From Diplocarpon mali (lineage: Eukaryota; Ascomycota; Leotiomycetes; Helotiales; Drepanopezizaceae): a stretch of 64,000 bases of DNA. The notes under the pieces were generated by a model, which saw nothing but the letters and a program-made list of their open reading frames with translations, was not told where the DNA came from and did not search any database. Each line of letters starts with the position of its first letter. Position 1 is the first letter of the stretch. Positions 24,601 through 35,865 of this stretch are shown piece after piece. The position numbers and the translations under genes are program-made. Location: positions 1 through 64,000 of the forward strand of contig JAENRP010000146.1 in NCBI GenBank assembly GCA_024741835.1. Direction: 5' to 3'.

Positions 24601-26024
24601 ACTCTGGCAACAAGACTTCCAAATTATGAAGAGACACCAGCCGGGTTCTGGCGAGGTCCTTTTTGTCTTGTGAATATGGTGTTGAAGGAGCTTTGTCCGC
24701 GGAAACATAACAAATCTGAGGAATCTGAAAGTCAAGACCAGCCCACGCGAACATAAGCATAGTAACAAGAATATGATCAAGAGCTTTGGCATGCCACAGA
24801 TGATCCAGATTGTTCTTCGCAATAGAGGCACCTTCTGTGAGCTCTTTTAAAGCATCCGGCCATCTCCCAGCTGTCATATATAGTGATCCTATCACAATAC
24901 TAATGCGACCCTTGCCCTTGTTTCTCGACCGTTCACTGATACTGTTGGATCCAAATCCTTGAACAGAGACACGGTCTTGACTTGAATCTCTAATGGTCTC
25001 ACCCCCAGCGAAGCGAGACGGTATAGTCTTCTGTGAATTCTTAAGGTCATTTGAATCCGGACCCACGATTTCATCAAATGTAGTAGGCCGAGCAGCCGGA
25101 AGTCTTTCTGTAGCACCACGGCTCCTACTCCTTGCCGAAGAGTCCGAATCGGCCCGTTGTAGTTGGACCGCCATGGACATTCGAACATTACTTCGATCCA
25201 TGCTTCCTGCCCGCGACCCAGACCGAGTTTCGGCAGGCAATGAAAATTGAGAGTTCCGCCGCGAAAGCATTTCCGCTTGCCCTTGCTGCCATGCCCCATT
25301 CGATTGTCGACCCAGCTGAGACTGACTCGGAGATTCGATGGTGGGTAAAGCCTGTAGAGACTTTGCCAAAGTGGTCATCTCTGCCAGTAACATAGAAGAT
25401 ATGTCGCACATGATAGTTTTCATTGTGGTCCTCCTGGACTGTTCCGGCGGAGGTACTGCAACAAGCCCCTCGGGCAAAGTAAGTCCTTTCTCTTGGACAT
25501 GGTCAAATAACAATATCTGGTGCACCAGTGCTTTTGGATATCTGTCTCTCAGGTCCTCTAGATCCTGGTATAGTTCCCGCAAATTATATTCCGTTGGGGT
25601 CGCTCCATTTCCATTGAGACTCCTTCTATTTCCTCGGTGTGAGACGTGGTCCAGCTCTGCGCCATCTGCCAGAGCAATAATGACAAGGGGCTCGCGGTAG
25701 ATTTCAAAGGGAGACAGCGCGACATGGGATGGAGGAGGGTAAAATGTAGTAAGGTCGTATAGAATCAAGCCTGTGGAGAAAGCTAGTGGGGAAAACATAT
25801 CTGCAAAATGTCAACACTCTCGAATATACAGGCCCGACTTGAGCTCGGAGGCCACCCTCACTTCTGTTCGGCCGTCCATCTGGACTGACATCTCCCAGTC
25901 GCACGACCTTTTCTGACTGTAACCTTTCGGTAAAGCTGAGGAATCTGGCACTTTTGATTTGCCCAACTGGCAAAAGAACGACTCGCACTCTGGCAGAAGC
26001 AACGGGCGAGAGCTGATCGAGCAT
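21614..26024 (-). CDS. TRS120: TRAPP II complex subunit Trs120 (TRAPPC9)
   Basis: Trs120 is a TRAPP II-specific subunit that helps the complex act as a Rab GTPase exchange factor in late-Golgi and endosomal traffic. There are two exons: a short first exon 26024-25862, then 25800-21614 after a 61-nt intron (donor GTGAGG, acceptor TTGCAG, TTGAC branch site). The product is 1449 aa, a normal length. The N-terminus carries the family signature: RVRVVLLPVGQIK, RFLSFTERLQSE, VVRLGDVSPDGRPNR, then MFSPLAFSTGLILYDLTTF across the junction. A low-complexity Ser/Arg-rich stretch (about residues 210-320) precedes an alpha-helical repeat region, and the second half is rich in beta-sandwich-like sequence. 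The C-terminus ends in an acidic Asp-rich tail. The gene is divergent from the NRPS-like gene across a 1.67-kb region. Identification is firm. Confidence 0.93.
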
Positions 26025-27695
26025 GCTGGTGACATTTGGATGCGCCTGGCGGTGCCGAGCTTCGAATACTTGGACAGGTGGTGGAAAGAAGAGTTCCTGG
26101 CCTTATATACCATCCATTCTAGCGTAAACCCGACAAGCACTCTGCCAATGACAAAAACGAGAATATCTGTTATTACTAGCAACCGTGTGGGCTTGAACCA
26201 GCCTTCTGGTGGTATGGATTTGTACGGTTGGCGCCGGAGAAAGGTTAATCCGTGCTATGCAGGGCGGCTCCTTACAAAATGTTCCCATGCCAGGTCCTTG
26301 AATGTAGATAATACCGAGGAAATTGTCGGTACTATGATAAATACAGCGAATTTTTATAGTCTTTCATACACGATAGTTTTCCGGGACCTCGAGTTATCCC
26401 TAGATTTTGTCATATAGCCATTCCTATATACTCAGCTGAATAGCCTGTTGATCGTTAGTCCATCGTCCTTCGATCATTCCAGCATCATAACACCGAACAG
26501 ATGCTTCCCTCTTTCTGGAAATGTGGTGAGTATAGCTCTGCTTGACTCCCAGCATCATATAACCTTTCCATATACTCAACAAAGTCATGATAGTAGTCCC
26601 GATGCTACGAAACTCCCTTATCCGTGGTTTTAAGAATCAAGTCCGTGGGATTGTTGGATTCTGGAGAAGTAACTCAGAGTGCTTGCGTATTTGCAAAGTT
26701 TTGCCATGCTCTCTCTCTTGTTTCTTGCACCCTGTTCCATAAACATATTGCTAAAAGATCACATCCATACTTCATGGCTGTTCTCAGATGCATGAGACGG
26801 CCAGGGGCAGCAGTGAATTTCTTGGTGACTGAAAATCACAAGCTCGAAATGCAATTTCGCTACATGTTTTGATATTTTACTACATTTTCAAGATTTTCCA
26901 GATGCATATTGCTAGCTATGAACTGGCGCGAGATGTCAATACAAATTTAGCGTGGCGTAGACTGCTGTGACTGTATTGAAATGGTATTTAGTTCTTATCT
27001 TGACTTTGAACCTTCTATTTCCTTCAAAACCACACCTAGTGCTATTTACCAGCGAAGATAGCGAAGAATAGCCCTCACTAAAATATTTCATTATTGCTCT
27101 GAAGTTATAGTCAATGATTTAGGCCTTCTAGATACCTAGTACGGCAAGGGAATAATCTATCATGGCACACGAGCAACTTCTGATTCCGACTTGATATAGC
27201 CAGCTTCTCCGCTTAGTCTTGAGTTGCTGGATTTCATTGCCATGTCCTGGCTTAGAGATGCGTTGTTTCTCTACAAGAACCCATGGGGAACATCACGGTG
27301 GGTATTAGCTATATTCGTCAATCTTCACACCGAATTCCTGCTGTAATATTCTTCCTTGGGCTCTCCAAGAGATTTCGGTATCAGAAAGGATATTTCATAT
27401 ATGTGTGCAGGTTTCTTGTGCCCAAGGTGCCTTGTTATGCTGGTGGCAACGGTTTTTCATTCAGGGCCGGTGTCTCGCCTAAGGCCAAAGGGAACAATTC
27501 AAAAGTCAACAGTGAAGCCCCACCCTGTATTCACCTGCGACCACTATTATGGCAAAGCTTTTCTTCGGAAGTGATGGCTTCTTCAACAAAAAGCCCTATG
27601 AAACCTTTCAACATCGAACAATTTCTACGACACAACTTGTATCGATCAATAACTTCATCAATCTCTACAACAACTGCCAAGAAGAATACTGAACA
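26025..27695. other. Divergent intergenic region between TRS120 and the NRPS-like gene
   Basis: This 1.67-kb region must contain both promoters. Short open frames (for example 25959-26417 +, 27283-27915 +) either overlap gene ends or lack support. No known operator or repeat was recognised. Confidence 0.55.
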
Positions 27696-30600
27696 ATGCC
27701 GAGACCACAGCATCTCTTGCAATTGCTCAATAATGCTGCTTGCAACGCAGATGAAAATGGTATCACCATATACAGCCATCCTCAAACCAAACCTCAATGC
27801 ACACCATATTACTCTTACGAAAACCAAGACGGCGTCACCAAGATTACCTACCACGAACTTCAACAACACACATTGCAAGAGTCAGAAGCAATCCGTGGTA
27901 TATTGGCTCTGTTGAATCATAAGATTGTTCTGCTCCATGTCAACGAACACCTCGACAGTATCCACTGGTTCTGGAGTATCGTTGCAGCTGGGGGCATACC
28001 TTGCATGTGTTCTCCTTTCAGCCAGGACCCTGTGCAAAGACAAAAGCAGGTCAACAACCTCATACAGCTTCTTGATAGCCCTCCTATAATCCTGAGCGAT
28101 AATTTGATACCAGACTTCGAAGGCGTAGATCGCAAGCACCTGTGGTCTCTCAGCAGCATCAACTCCCGCAGAGCCGAACTGCTGGCTGCTAAAACCTCTC
28201 CTGATCACTCCATAACAATCGCAAAGGAAGATACCGCAGTCTTAATGCTCACTTCTGGATCTACTGGGAATGCCAAAGCAGTTTGTCTCACACATGGACA
28301 GATCCTGGCCTCGGTTTCAGGCAAGAGTCAGATGCACAAGACTACCACAAAGGACGTCTTCCTGAACTGGACCGGGCTTGATCATGTTGCCAACCTCATG
28401 GAAATCCACCTCCATGCCATAAGCCTCAGCGCGGACCAAGTACATCTTCCTGCCGCTGAGGTGCTGGGCAATCCTTTGGGGTTCCTGGAGAAGATTGATA
28501 AGCATAGAGTATCGTATACTTTCGCGCCCAACTTCTTCCTGGGAACGCTGATTAACACAGTTTTGAAACTGGACCAAGGAGTTGACTTGAAGGTTGCTGG
28601 AGATGAGATTGCTGTAGCAGACGAGTTGCCGTTCACTGCTTCCTTGCAGAGCCTATCATTAGAGATTGGGTCAGTGGCCATCACACCGTCTACACCTGAG
28701 TCTCCATTCCAAGTTCCAGCAAGCAAGAAGCTTGATTTATCTTGTCTGCGAGCTCTGATCTCAGGAGGGGAATCCAACGTCGTTCAGACCTGCGCCGATC
28801 TTACCGACCTCTTGCAAGTATACAATGCTTCGGAGAGCTTCATCCGACCCGGCTTTGGCATGACAGAAACATGTGCTGGATGCATCTACAACACCATAAA
28901 CTGTCCCGCCTACGATGTCTCGCAGAACTCAGAGTTTTGCTGTCTCGGTGAGCCATTTCCTGGCATGGAAATGCGCATACTCCGCAAAGACGGCTCATTA
29001 GCTCACCACGGCGAGATTGGTGAGTTGCAAGTCTCTGGAGCTGCCCTGTTTCCTCGGTACTACAACAACGTTGAAGAGACAGGCCTAGCCAAAACCTCGG
29101 ATGGATGGTTCAAGACTGGAGATAATGGCACTTTGGACGTCAATGGACGCTTGTGTTTGACGGGCCGGGCGAAAGACTTGCTGATTATCAATGGGTAAAT
29201 ATGTACTATATTGTAAGTTGCCAAAGCACTGCTAATACTTGATACTTGCTACAGGATCAACCTTCACCCGCAGAATATAGAGTCAGCTCTCAACGCAGGC
29301 AATACGTTTGGTCTGACTCCCTCTTACACCGTTGTTTTCGGTCATCGTCCTACAGGATCACACACAGAAGTCATCGTGGTCGTCTACCTTCCGGCTTTTG
29401 AGGCCACAGACCCCGCTGCACGCAGCAAAACAGCCGTCTCGATTTCACGCGCCACGGTAACGTACTGCGGCGTCCGACCGTTCAAGATCCTTCCTCTACC
29501 ATCTAACCTGCTACAAAAATCAACACTCGGTAAAATATCCCGGGCCAAAACTCGGGCTGCCTTTGAATCCGGCCTCTACGACGACCTCATCCTCGCAGAC
29601 GAGTCGCTTATGCGTTCCTATCACGAGCAGCAGTTCTGCGCGCCAAAGACCGGGACAGAGAAAGTCCTCGCTGAATTATGTCAAGGCCAGTTTGGTGGCA
29701 GTGCTCAGGTTGGTGTCAACAGCAACTTGTTCGAGCTGGGGGCTTCATCCGTTGACTTGCTTACACTGAAGATGCATCTCCAGCAGCGGCTCGGTATCGA
29801 GACGATACCGATCACTTGTTTCTTCTCGCATCCCATCCTTAGAGATCTCGCGTCGTCCGTCTCCCAGATGGCTGCGCAATCCGCACCGGTAGCAGCTACA
29901 GTTGCGGAGTACGACCCCGTCGTGATCCTCAACCCCAACATTGGCAGCACCAAGACGCCTATTTGGTTCATCCACCCCGGCATGGGCGAGATCCTCATAT
30001 TTCTCAACCTCTCCCGCCACATCACCGACCGTCCCGTATATGCGCTCCGCGCCCGCGGCTTCGACACCAGCCTCTACCCCTTCTACACTTCCATCCCCGA
30101 GATGATTTCTTCTTATCTAATCAGTATCAAGCGCTTACAGCCGCGTGGTCCCTACGCTTTGTGTGGCTACTCGTTCGGGTCGATCCTGACTTTCGAAATC
30201 GCTAAGCTTCTCGAGGCGTCCGGCGCAGAGGTGCAGTTCCTCGGCACGCTGGATCAACCGCCCTTTTTCAAACAGAGAGCAAGAACGTACGATTGGTACG
30301 AATGTGTGATGACGGTGGCATTCTTCTTGGGGCTGATGGGAGAGGGCGAGGCCTATGCGGGTCTGGGTGAGATGAGGAGGTTGAGTAGAGATAAGGTCTT
30401 GGATGGAATTGTCAAGGGGGCGCCGGCCGGGCGCATGGAGGAGTTGGGATTGACGAGGAAGAAGATCGATACTTGGGCCGAGTTGGCGTATCGGATGAAG
30501 GTTATTGCGTGGGATTATGATCCGGAAGGGTTGGTGAAGGTGATGGATGTGTTTTACACCGGACCATTGATTGGATTGGTGCAGGTAAGCTTCTCTCTGA

Positions 30601-30917
30601 TCTCAAGAATTTCCCGGCGCTTCTGGTGATATTCTTTTCGGCCTGGATTCCCGGCATCGGTCTTCATCATCAAATCGCCCCTTAAAACGTCACCGAGCAT
30701 CTTGGCTGCTTTCGAAATGTACCTTTACTGAAAATCCTCGCAGGCCAAGACGATGGAAGAGTGGCGCCGAGATTTCATTGGAAAATGGGATGGGTTTGTC
30801 GAGACGAAAGTCAAGTACCATGAAGTCAATGGTACACACCGAACTATCATCTCGCCTCCGTTCCTGGTCGGATTTTGGAAGGTTTTCCATAGTGCCATGG
30901 AAGCTCGGGGACTTTGA
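27696..30917 (+). CDS. NRPS-like enzyme, A-T-TE (arylpyruvate-type quinone/furanone synthetase family)
   Basis: A single-module enzyme with adenylation, thiolation and thioesterase domains and no condensation domain. There are three exons, 27696-29194, 29255-30584 and 30744-30917, with introns of 60 and 159 nt. The product is 1000 aa, slightly longer than known members of about 900-950. Adenylation motifs are LTSGSTGNAKAV (185-196), GFGMTETCAG (386-395) and GRAKDLLIING near 489-499. The carrier motif is LGASSVDLL, with Ser665 as the expected phosphopantetheine site. The thioesterase has GYSFG (nucleophile Ser806), a candidate Asp833 and a candidate His975. Relatives such as TdiA, MicA and atromentin or aspulvinone synthetases join two aryl pyruvates into quinones or furanones. 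That substrate class is inferred from architecture and the GFGMTETCAG region, not proven. The ATG is genuine and in frame with the conserved start of the A domain. Confidence 0.9.
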
Positions 30918-31182
30918 AGGGAAGGAGCTTGCGGCCATTATGAGGGAAGGGAGGCAAGTAGTATGAAATACAGAAAACTAAAGCGAACGCATTATTCCTG
31001 AGTTTTGGTTTGGCACGTTGAAAAGTCCCGTTTTGAAGCTGGTTTATTCGTGAGCTGTAGTCAAATTAGAATCCAAATTCTGGTGTAAGAATGGTTCTCT
31101 GTAGGCGACTTGCAAAGCGCCAGAAACTATCCTGGAAAATAAAAAACCTGTTCGTTTCCAATCGTACGCTTTTAAAACGACC

Positions 31183-32319
31183 TCAAATCGAGCTCGGCTG
31201 TCCCAACTGCACGTCCCCAAGATTAGTATCGACCCTCGCCCCTGACAGCGCCGCTCTCCCAACATCACTCTTGAAGATGTCCACCGCACAACTAACCTCC
31301 ACAAAATCCTCCAATTCCTCACTAACAGTCTTCAGTTTCTCTTTAACTGAAGCCACGCCCTCATACCCTACTATATGCCTGGCTGGGGGGTTCTCATGAC
31401 CCCCAATCGCAGTCAAAGCATGCACTGTCTCGAGAACGAGTCTACCTCTTGCTTCGCTTGGAAGTTTCGGATACCGTGATACCAGGGTCTCTTCGTCGTT
31501 CTGGCTTTGCGTGTTTCCGATCCTGGTTTCGGGGTGGCTATTCACTACATTCGTCAAGATATCTCTCAGCCCCGGCGCAGGGTTGTTGTTACTGTCGTAT
31601 TGCGGCAACTGCGGCGCAAAGGTGATCTTGTTCGTCAATACCGGTATTTCCTTGTTTGGCTGCACAATCGTCAGTTTGACGTTGAAGGGTGCGATTTCGT
31701 ATGCCAGGGAATCGCAGTAGCCCTCTAGCGCCCATATAGCAGCGCTGTAGAAAGGCATGCCCGGTGTGCCGATATGGCCTGTGATACCGGTGAGGATTAT
31801 GATGTGTCCGTTGTGCCGTTGGCGGAGGAGTGGGAGGGTCGCTTTGATATAGTTAACTTGACTGAAGAATATGATTTCGAACTGGTCTCGGACAAGATTT
31901 TGGGTCGCGGAGGATGTGGACAATTCCTCCACCGTTCCAACGACCGCTAAATATGTATTAGCCACTTCTTTCCGATTGTTGTGCATAAGAAGCCTGCCTT
32001 CAGATGTACAGCACAGCAAAATGTCAATTCTCCCAAACACCTCAACAGCCTCTGCAACAGCAGCACCGCACTGTCCCATTACCCTCCCATCACACCGTAT
32101 CCCCCGTATACGATCCTTCCATCCTTCTCTATCTTTCCTCCCACTCTTACACTCATTTATCAGTTCCCTAAATTCAGCGCTTCGCTCCTCGTTCTCAATT
32201 TCTCCAGGCGGCAAACCGGCTGCAACATTGTCGCCATGCGCCAGGAGCAGTTTGATTAATCGAACAGCTAACGGCGACAGCGCGGATGTCAGAAACCATA
32301 CCCGAGGCGAGTTGTGCAT
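31183..32319 (-). CDS. Atypical short-chain dehydrogenase/reductase-like protein
   Basis: An SDR-fold protein convergent with the NRPS-like gene. The frame is open for 378 codons, but the best family fit removes a 51-nt GC-AG intron at 31947-31997 (donor AAG/GCAGGC, branch GCTAATA, acceptor TTTAG). This gives exons 32319-31998 and 31946-31183 and 361 aa, with CCTSE joined to AVVGTVEEL. The SDR landmarks are HIIILTGITGHIG, then FYSAAIWALEGYCDSLAYE and APFNVKLTIVQPN. Two key features are degenerate. The N-terminal cofactor motif reads LTSALSPLA instead of TGxxxGxG, and Tyr174 is followed by Ile178 where the catalytic Lys should be. It may be a non-catalytic or unusual SDR; its substrate is unknown. 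A role in the neighbouring NRPS-like pathway is possible but unsupported. Confidence 0.78.
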   Translation of the reverse strand: MHNSPRVWFLTSALSPLAVRLIKLLLAHGDNVAAGLPPGEIENEERSAEFRELINECKSGRKDREGWKDRIRGIRCDGRVMGQCGAAVAEAVEVFGRIDILLCCTSEGRLLMHNNRKEVANTYLAVVGTVEELSTSSATQNLVRDQFEIIFFSQVNYIKATLPLLRQRHNGHIIILTGITGHIGTPGMPFYSAAIWALEGYCDSLAYEIAPFNVKLTIVQPNKEIPVLTNKITFAPQLPQYDSNNNPAPGLRDILTNVVNSHPETRIGNTQSQNDEETLVSRYPKLPSEARGRLVLETVHALTAIGGHENPPARHIVGYEGVASVKEKLKTVSEELEDFVEVSCAVDIFKSDVGRAALSGARVDTNLGDVQLGQPSSI

Positions 32320-33212
32320 AGCTATACTCTGTTAGTATTTTCCAGAGTAGTCTGGGAGGGGCGAAGACGAAATGATGCTCCTGGTGTTTGGACCTTTGTC
32401 CCAGCCTCGGACACCCTGCGCTCTGTCATTGTGCCTTGCGCTCCTCAATTGACTCGCCGATTCATTCCTGGCAGCATTGTTCCCGTGAAATCATAAGACC
32501 GCAATGTACTTGGTGGTTGAAGGTTGCGAGGCTGATTGTCTAAATAAGGCTGAAAGGCAGGGGTATACAGTGGACGCTAAACAGCCCACCAGAAAGATCT
32601 GAGGAAGAGCTAGTACTTCGATTGTATTGCTAATTCAATGAGCTTTGTCGCTTCAATATTCGTCTGTTTAACTCTCGATCAGCAACAGACCTCATAGAGC
32701 TGCACAGGTCAATGCCGTGTTGCATTTACGAATAAAGTAAGTTGAAGATACTCTCAATTATTTATCTGATCATGACCCCGCCACAACAAGTTTCGTAACC
32801 AAAAAAGTATCATTGTACAAATTGGAGTCATGGAAAATAAGAAACTTATCAGAAGCTCAAAGCTTCCTTTTTCTTGCGGCAACCCATATTTTACTCGGAG
32901 ACTAATCTGACTTTGACATAGCTACGTGACGAAAAAGGTTTCGGCCTTGGTTACGAAGCATCCGGCGTAAATACTGGCAAGCAGCTCCACCAGATACCTC
33001 CAACAGACTCGATTAAATCAGATCGCATCAGCGCTCGTTAGCAGAGAAGACCAATAGAGGACCGCTGGCGAAAATTACCCAGCCGTTACAAGCCGGTAAA
33101 GCCCTCAGGATTCAGTATTGTAGGATTCCCACCCGAGGATAGAGAGAGCCAGAGATCACTTCCAATGGTACTTTTCTCACATTCGCGCCAGAAGACGATA
33201 TAGCTATTCACA
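32320..33212. other. Divergent promoter region between the SDR and phosphoserine aminotransferase genes
   Basis: This 893-bp region has no open frame of note. A TGACTC-like AP-1/CPC1 element, as expected for an amino-acid synthesis gene, occurs only as weak partial matches, so no site is claimed. Confidence 0.5.
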
Positions 33213-34665
33213 ATGCCTCAACGAGCAGACATTACCTATTTTGGTGCCGGGCCGGCCCTCCTTCCAACAAGCGTTTTGGAGACAGCTTCGCAAGCTCTTG
33301 TGAACTATAATAATACGTTAGTGCTTAGAAGTGGCATTCTCTGAAAATTTGCTGATCATCATAGTGGACTGGGTTTAGCTGAACACTCTCATCGCTCCGA
33401 AATCTCTGCGAGGATCCTCAACGAAGCCAAAGCAGACCTTGCGACTTTTCTGGACATACCCGATGACTACGAGGTTCTGTTCATGCAGGGCGGCGGCAGC
33501 GGAGAATTTTCAGCGACGGTCTACAATTTGGTCGGCGTCTGGATCGAGAGGCGGAAACAGAAAATTCTTAAAGAGCTGGATATAAAAGAAGGCCAAGAAT
33601 TACCCGAGGATGTTATTGTCAAAGAAATGGAAAAAGCCGTTCAAGAGCACCTGAAAATCGATTACATCGTTACTGGATCCTGGTCATTGAAAGCCAGTCA
33701 GGAGGCAGCTCGATTGGTGGGGGCGGAATACGTCAATGTGGCAGCAGATGCGAGAAATTTCAACGATGGAAAGTTTGGCAAAATCCCCGAGGAGTCATCA
33801 TGGAAGATCTCCAAAAGTCCAGCGATGGTCTACTACTGTGATAACGAGACAGTTGATGGTGTAGAATTTCCAGGATTCCCCGAAATCCTAAAGCCATCGG
33901 CCGATGGGGAGGGGCCAATTGTGGTGGCTGATATGTCTTCCAATATCTTGTCGAGAAGAATACCGGTCAAGAACTTCTCGGTCATTTTCTTTGGTGCCCA
34001 GAAGAACCTTGGAAGTACTGGTATCACAGTGGTTATCATCAGGAAGAGCCTACTCCCACCGGCAGTAGCAACTCCTCCCCCAGCACTGTTACGTAAGCTT
34101 GGCCTACCAATTGGCCCTGTAGTCCTGTCATATGAGACGGTCGCAAAGAACAACAGTTTGTACAATACCTTGAGCATATTCGAGTGAGTCATGAATGTAT
34201 CTCTTGAGCAATAAACTAATGATGTGGATAGTGTCTTCATTGCTAGCCAAGTCATCAAGAAGTCTTTAGCAAACTTCCCCAATAAAATCGACGACCAAGA
34301 GAAGATCGCCAATGAGAAGGCCCACAGGATCTACGAAGCCTTGGAGAAATACCCAGACTCCTACAAAATCGTGCCCGACAGAACTGTCCGCTCAAGGATG
34401 AACATCTGCTTCCGAGTGACCCATGTCCGTCCCGCCACCCCATCCCAATCCTGCGAGTGGTGTACTGAATCTAGCGTAGCTGCGAAGTGGCATGGACGAC
34501 TCCGAGCGCTCCTTCCTCAAAGGCGCCGGCGACCTAGGCCTCACTGGGCTGAAGGGGCACAGAAGCGTAGGCGGTATTCGCGCGAGCAATTACAATTCTA
34601 TTTCTATGGAGGGCGCGAAGAAGCTGGCGAGGTATATCGAGAGCTTTGCTCAGGGGTCGAGGTAG
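33213..34665 (+). CDS. SER1: Phosphoserine aminotransferase
   Basis: A PLP enzyme that converts 3-phosphohydroxypyruvate and glutamate to phosphoserine and 2-oxoglutarate, the second step of serine synthesis. There are four exons: 33213-33316, 33365-34183, 34232-34424 and 34480-34665, with introns of 48, 48 and 55 nt. The product is 433 aa. Family signatures are YFGAGPALLPTSVL at the start, EHSHRSEI, FMQGGGSGEFSA, VADMSSNILSRRI followed by FGAQKNLGSTG with the PLP lysine in QKN, RSRMNICFRVT, and LKGHRSVGGIRASNYNS near the end. The third intron uses a weaker GTCCGT donor and is needed to reach the conserved C-terminal exon; without it the frame runs into unrelated sequence. A loop around the third intron (about residues 190-200 of exon 2) is slightly longer than in yeast, as in other filamentous fungi. 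Confidence 0.93.
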
Positions 34666-35865
34666 GAGCTTGGTTCCTGTTTCAACGAATCTCTGATGTT
34701 AGCGGCAAATTAAAACTAGTGCTTGTGATGGGCCGTGGATCTCAATTTGCTATTGTTATGTATCGTGCTCCCAAGTTTGTCGACCTCTCGCTTCTCGGCT
34801 CTCTGTTTACTTTTGGCTCGCTTGATTGGAGCCTGTCCTGTACTCCGATCTGAGGCTTTCGCCCCCATTACCTTGATCTGCCCCATATCCCTTGCACTCA
34901 TTCATCGCTAATACAAGTTAAATGCCTCCTATTCCATGCCGGGCGGGTTTGAGAGCATCATCTGGTTTTGCGCCCCAAAAGTACCTGGTCACGTGATGTT
35001 ATTTTCGTTTGCACGACACAAGAGATCAGCCCCCATGATCAGGTATATCAGCATCCTATCATTCTGCTGCGTTTCACCCGGAACTCTGAGAACCGGGATT
35101 GCAGTATGATGACGAGGCTCGAGTACGATTGAAACAGTATCTTACCGCTAGGGTGCGAGCCGTTCGTCTCGCGTCGCTCCGCGCGCGTGCTCGCTGCTTC
35201 TTGATGGCAATGGCGATGGCGATGGCGATGGCGACGGCGATGGGCTGCTAGGAAAGGAGGTGAGGGGATCGAAATCGGACAGGAGGCATGAGCGCGGACG
35301 TGGGATTCGATGCCTCGCTCTTGGGGCACGGTGGGGGCATGGCCAGACCGAAATCCAGTGCTACGATGATACGCAAGGTGTGCAGCATATGCCTCGAGTG
35401 CATGGCTTGGAATCTATCTCCTCGAGAGAGGGATGTCGGTCTCTTCGGCAGTAGCAGACGAGTCGCGGATGCGCGAGCGCAGAGACTTCCGGCAGTAGCT
35501 GGCTGCGAAGAGAGTCCGCAAGCGCTGGATGTTGGCCGAGGCGAAGCGAGCCGTGCAGGGGTGATTTTGACGTCCGGCCTCGTGGTGACTTTCGGCTGGA
35601 TCCATCTCGGCCGCGGATTTCCAGTCACCTTTCATAGTAATCTCATTTTCGTTGGAAGAGGTTTCACCCTGGCCTCCAGGAATCGCATTTACGGATCATG
35701 CAGGACCAGCTATCACACATGCAACTGCAGCGTGAAGGGATATGGATACGCACTATCATATCCAGCCTAGATGTGAACATACAGAGCGAATCAAAGCGCG
35801 GAACTTCTTCGTCCACTTCCGCTGTGATCTAAAATTTGCCTTCACCATGCCTGAGAGCCTTTGAT
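34666..35865. other. Intergenic region with a GGCGAT hexamer tract
   Basis: This is the convergent gap between the aminotransferase and transporter genes. At about 35204-35245 there are six or seven imperfect tandem copies of GGCGAT. Open frames of up to 160 codons (35288-35770 +, 35248-35628 -) overlap each other on opposite strands and show no motif, so neither is called a gene. Confidence 0.5.

Noticed and set aside
34425..34479. Reading through the third intron of the aminotransferase gene
   Set aside because: The unspliced frame loses the conserved C-terminus; splicing restores it in phase.
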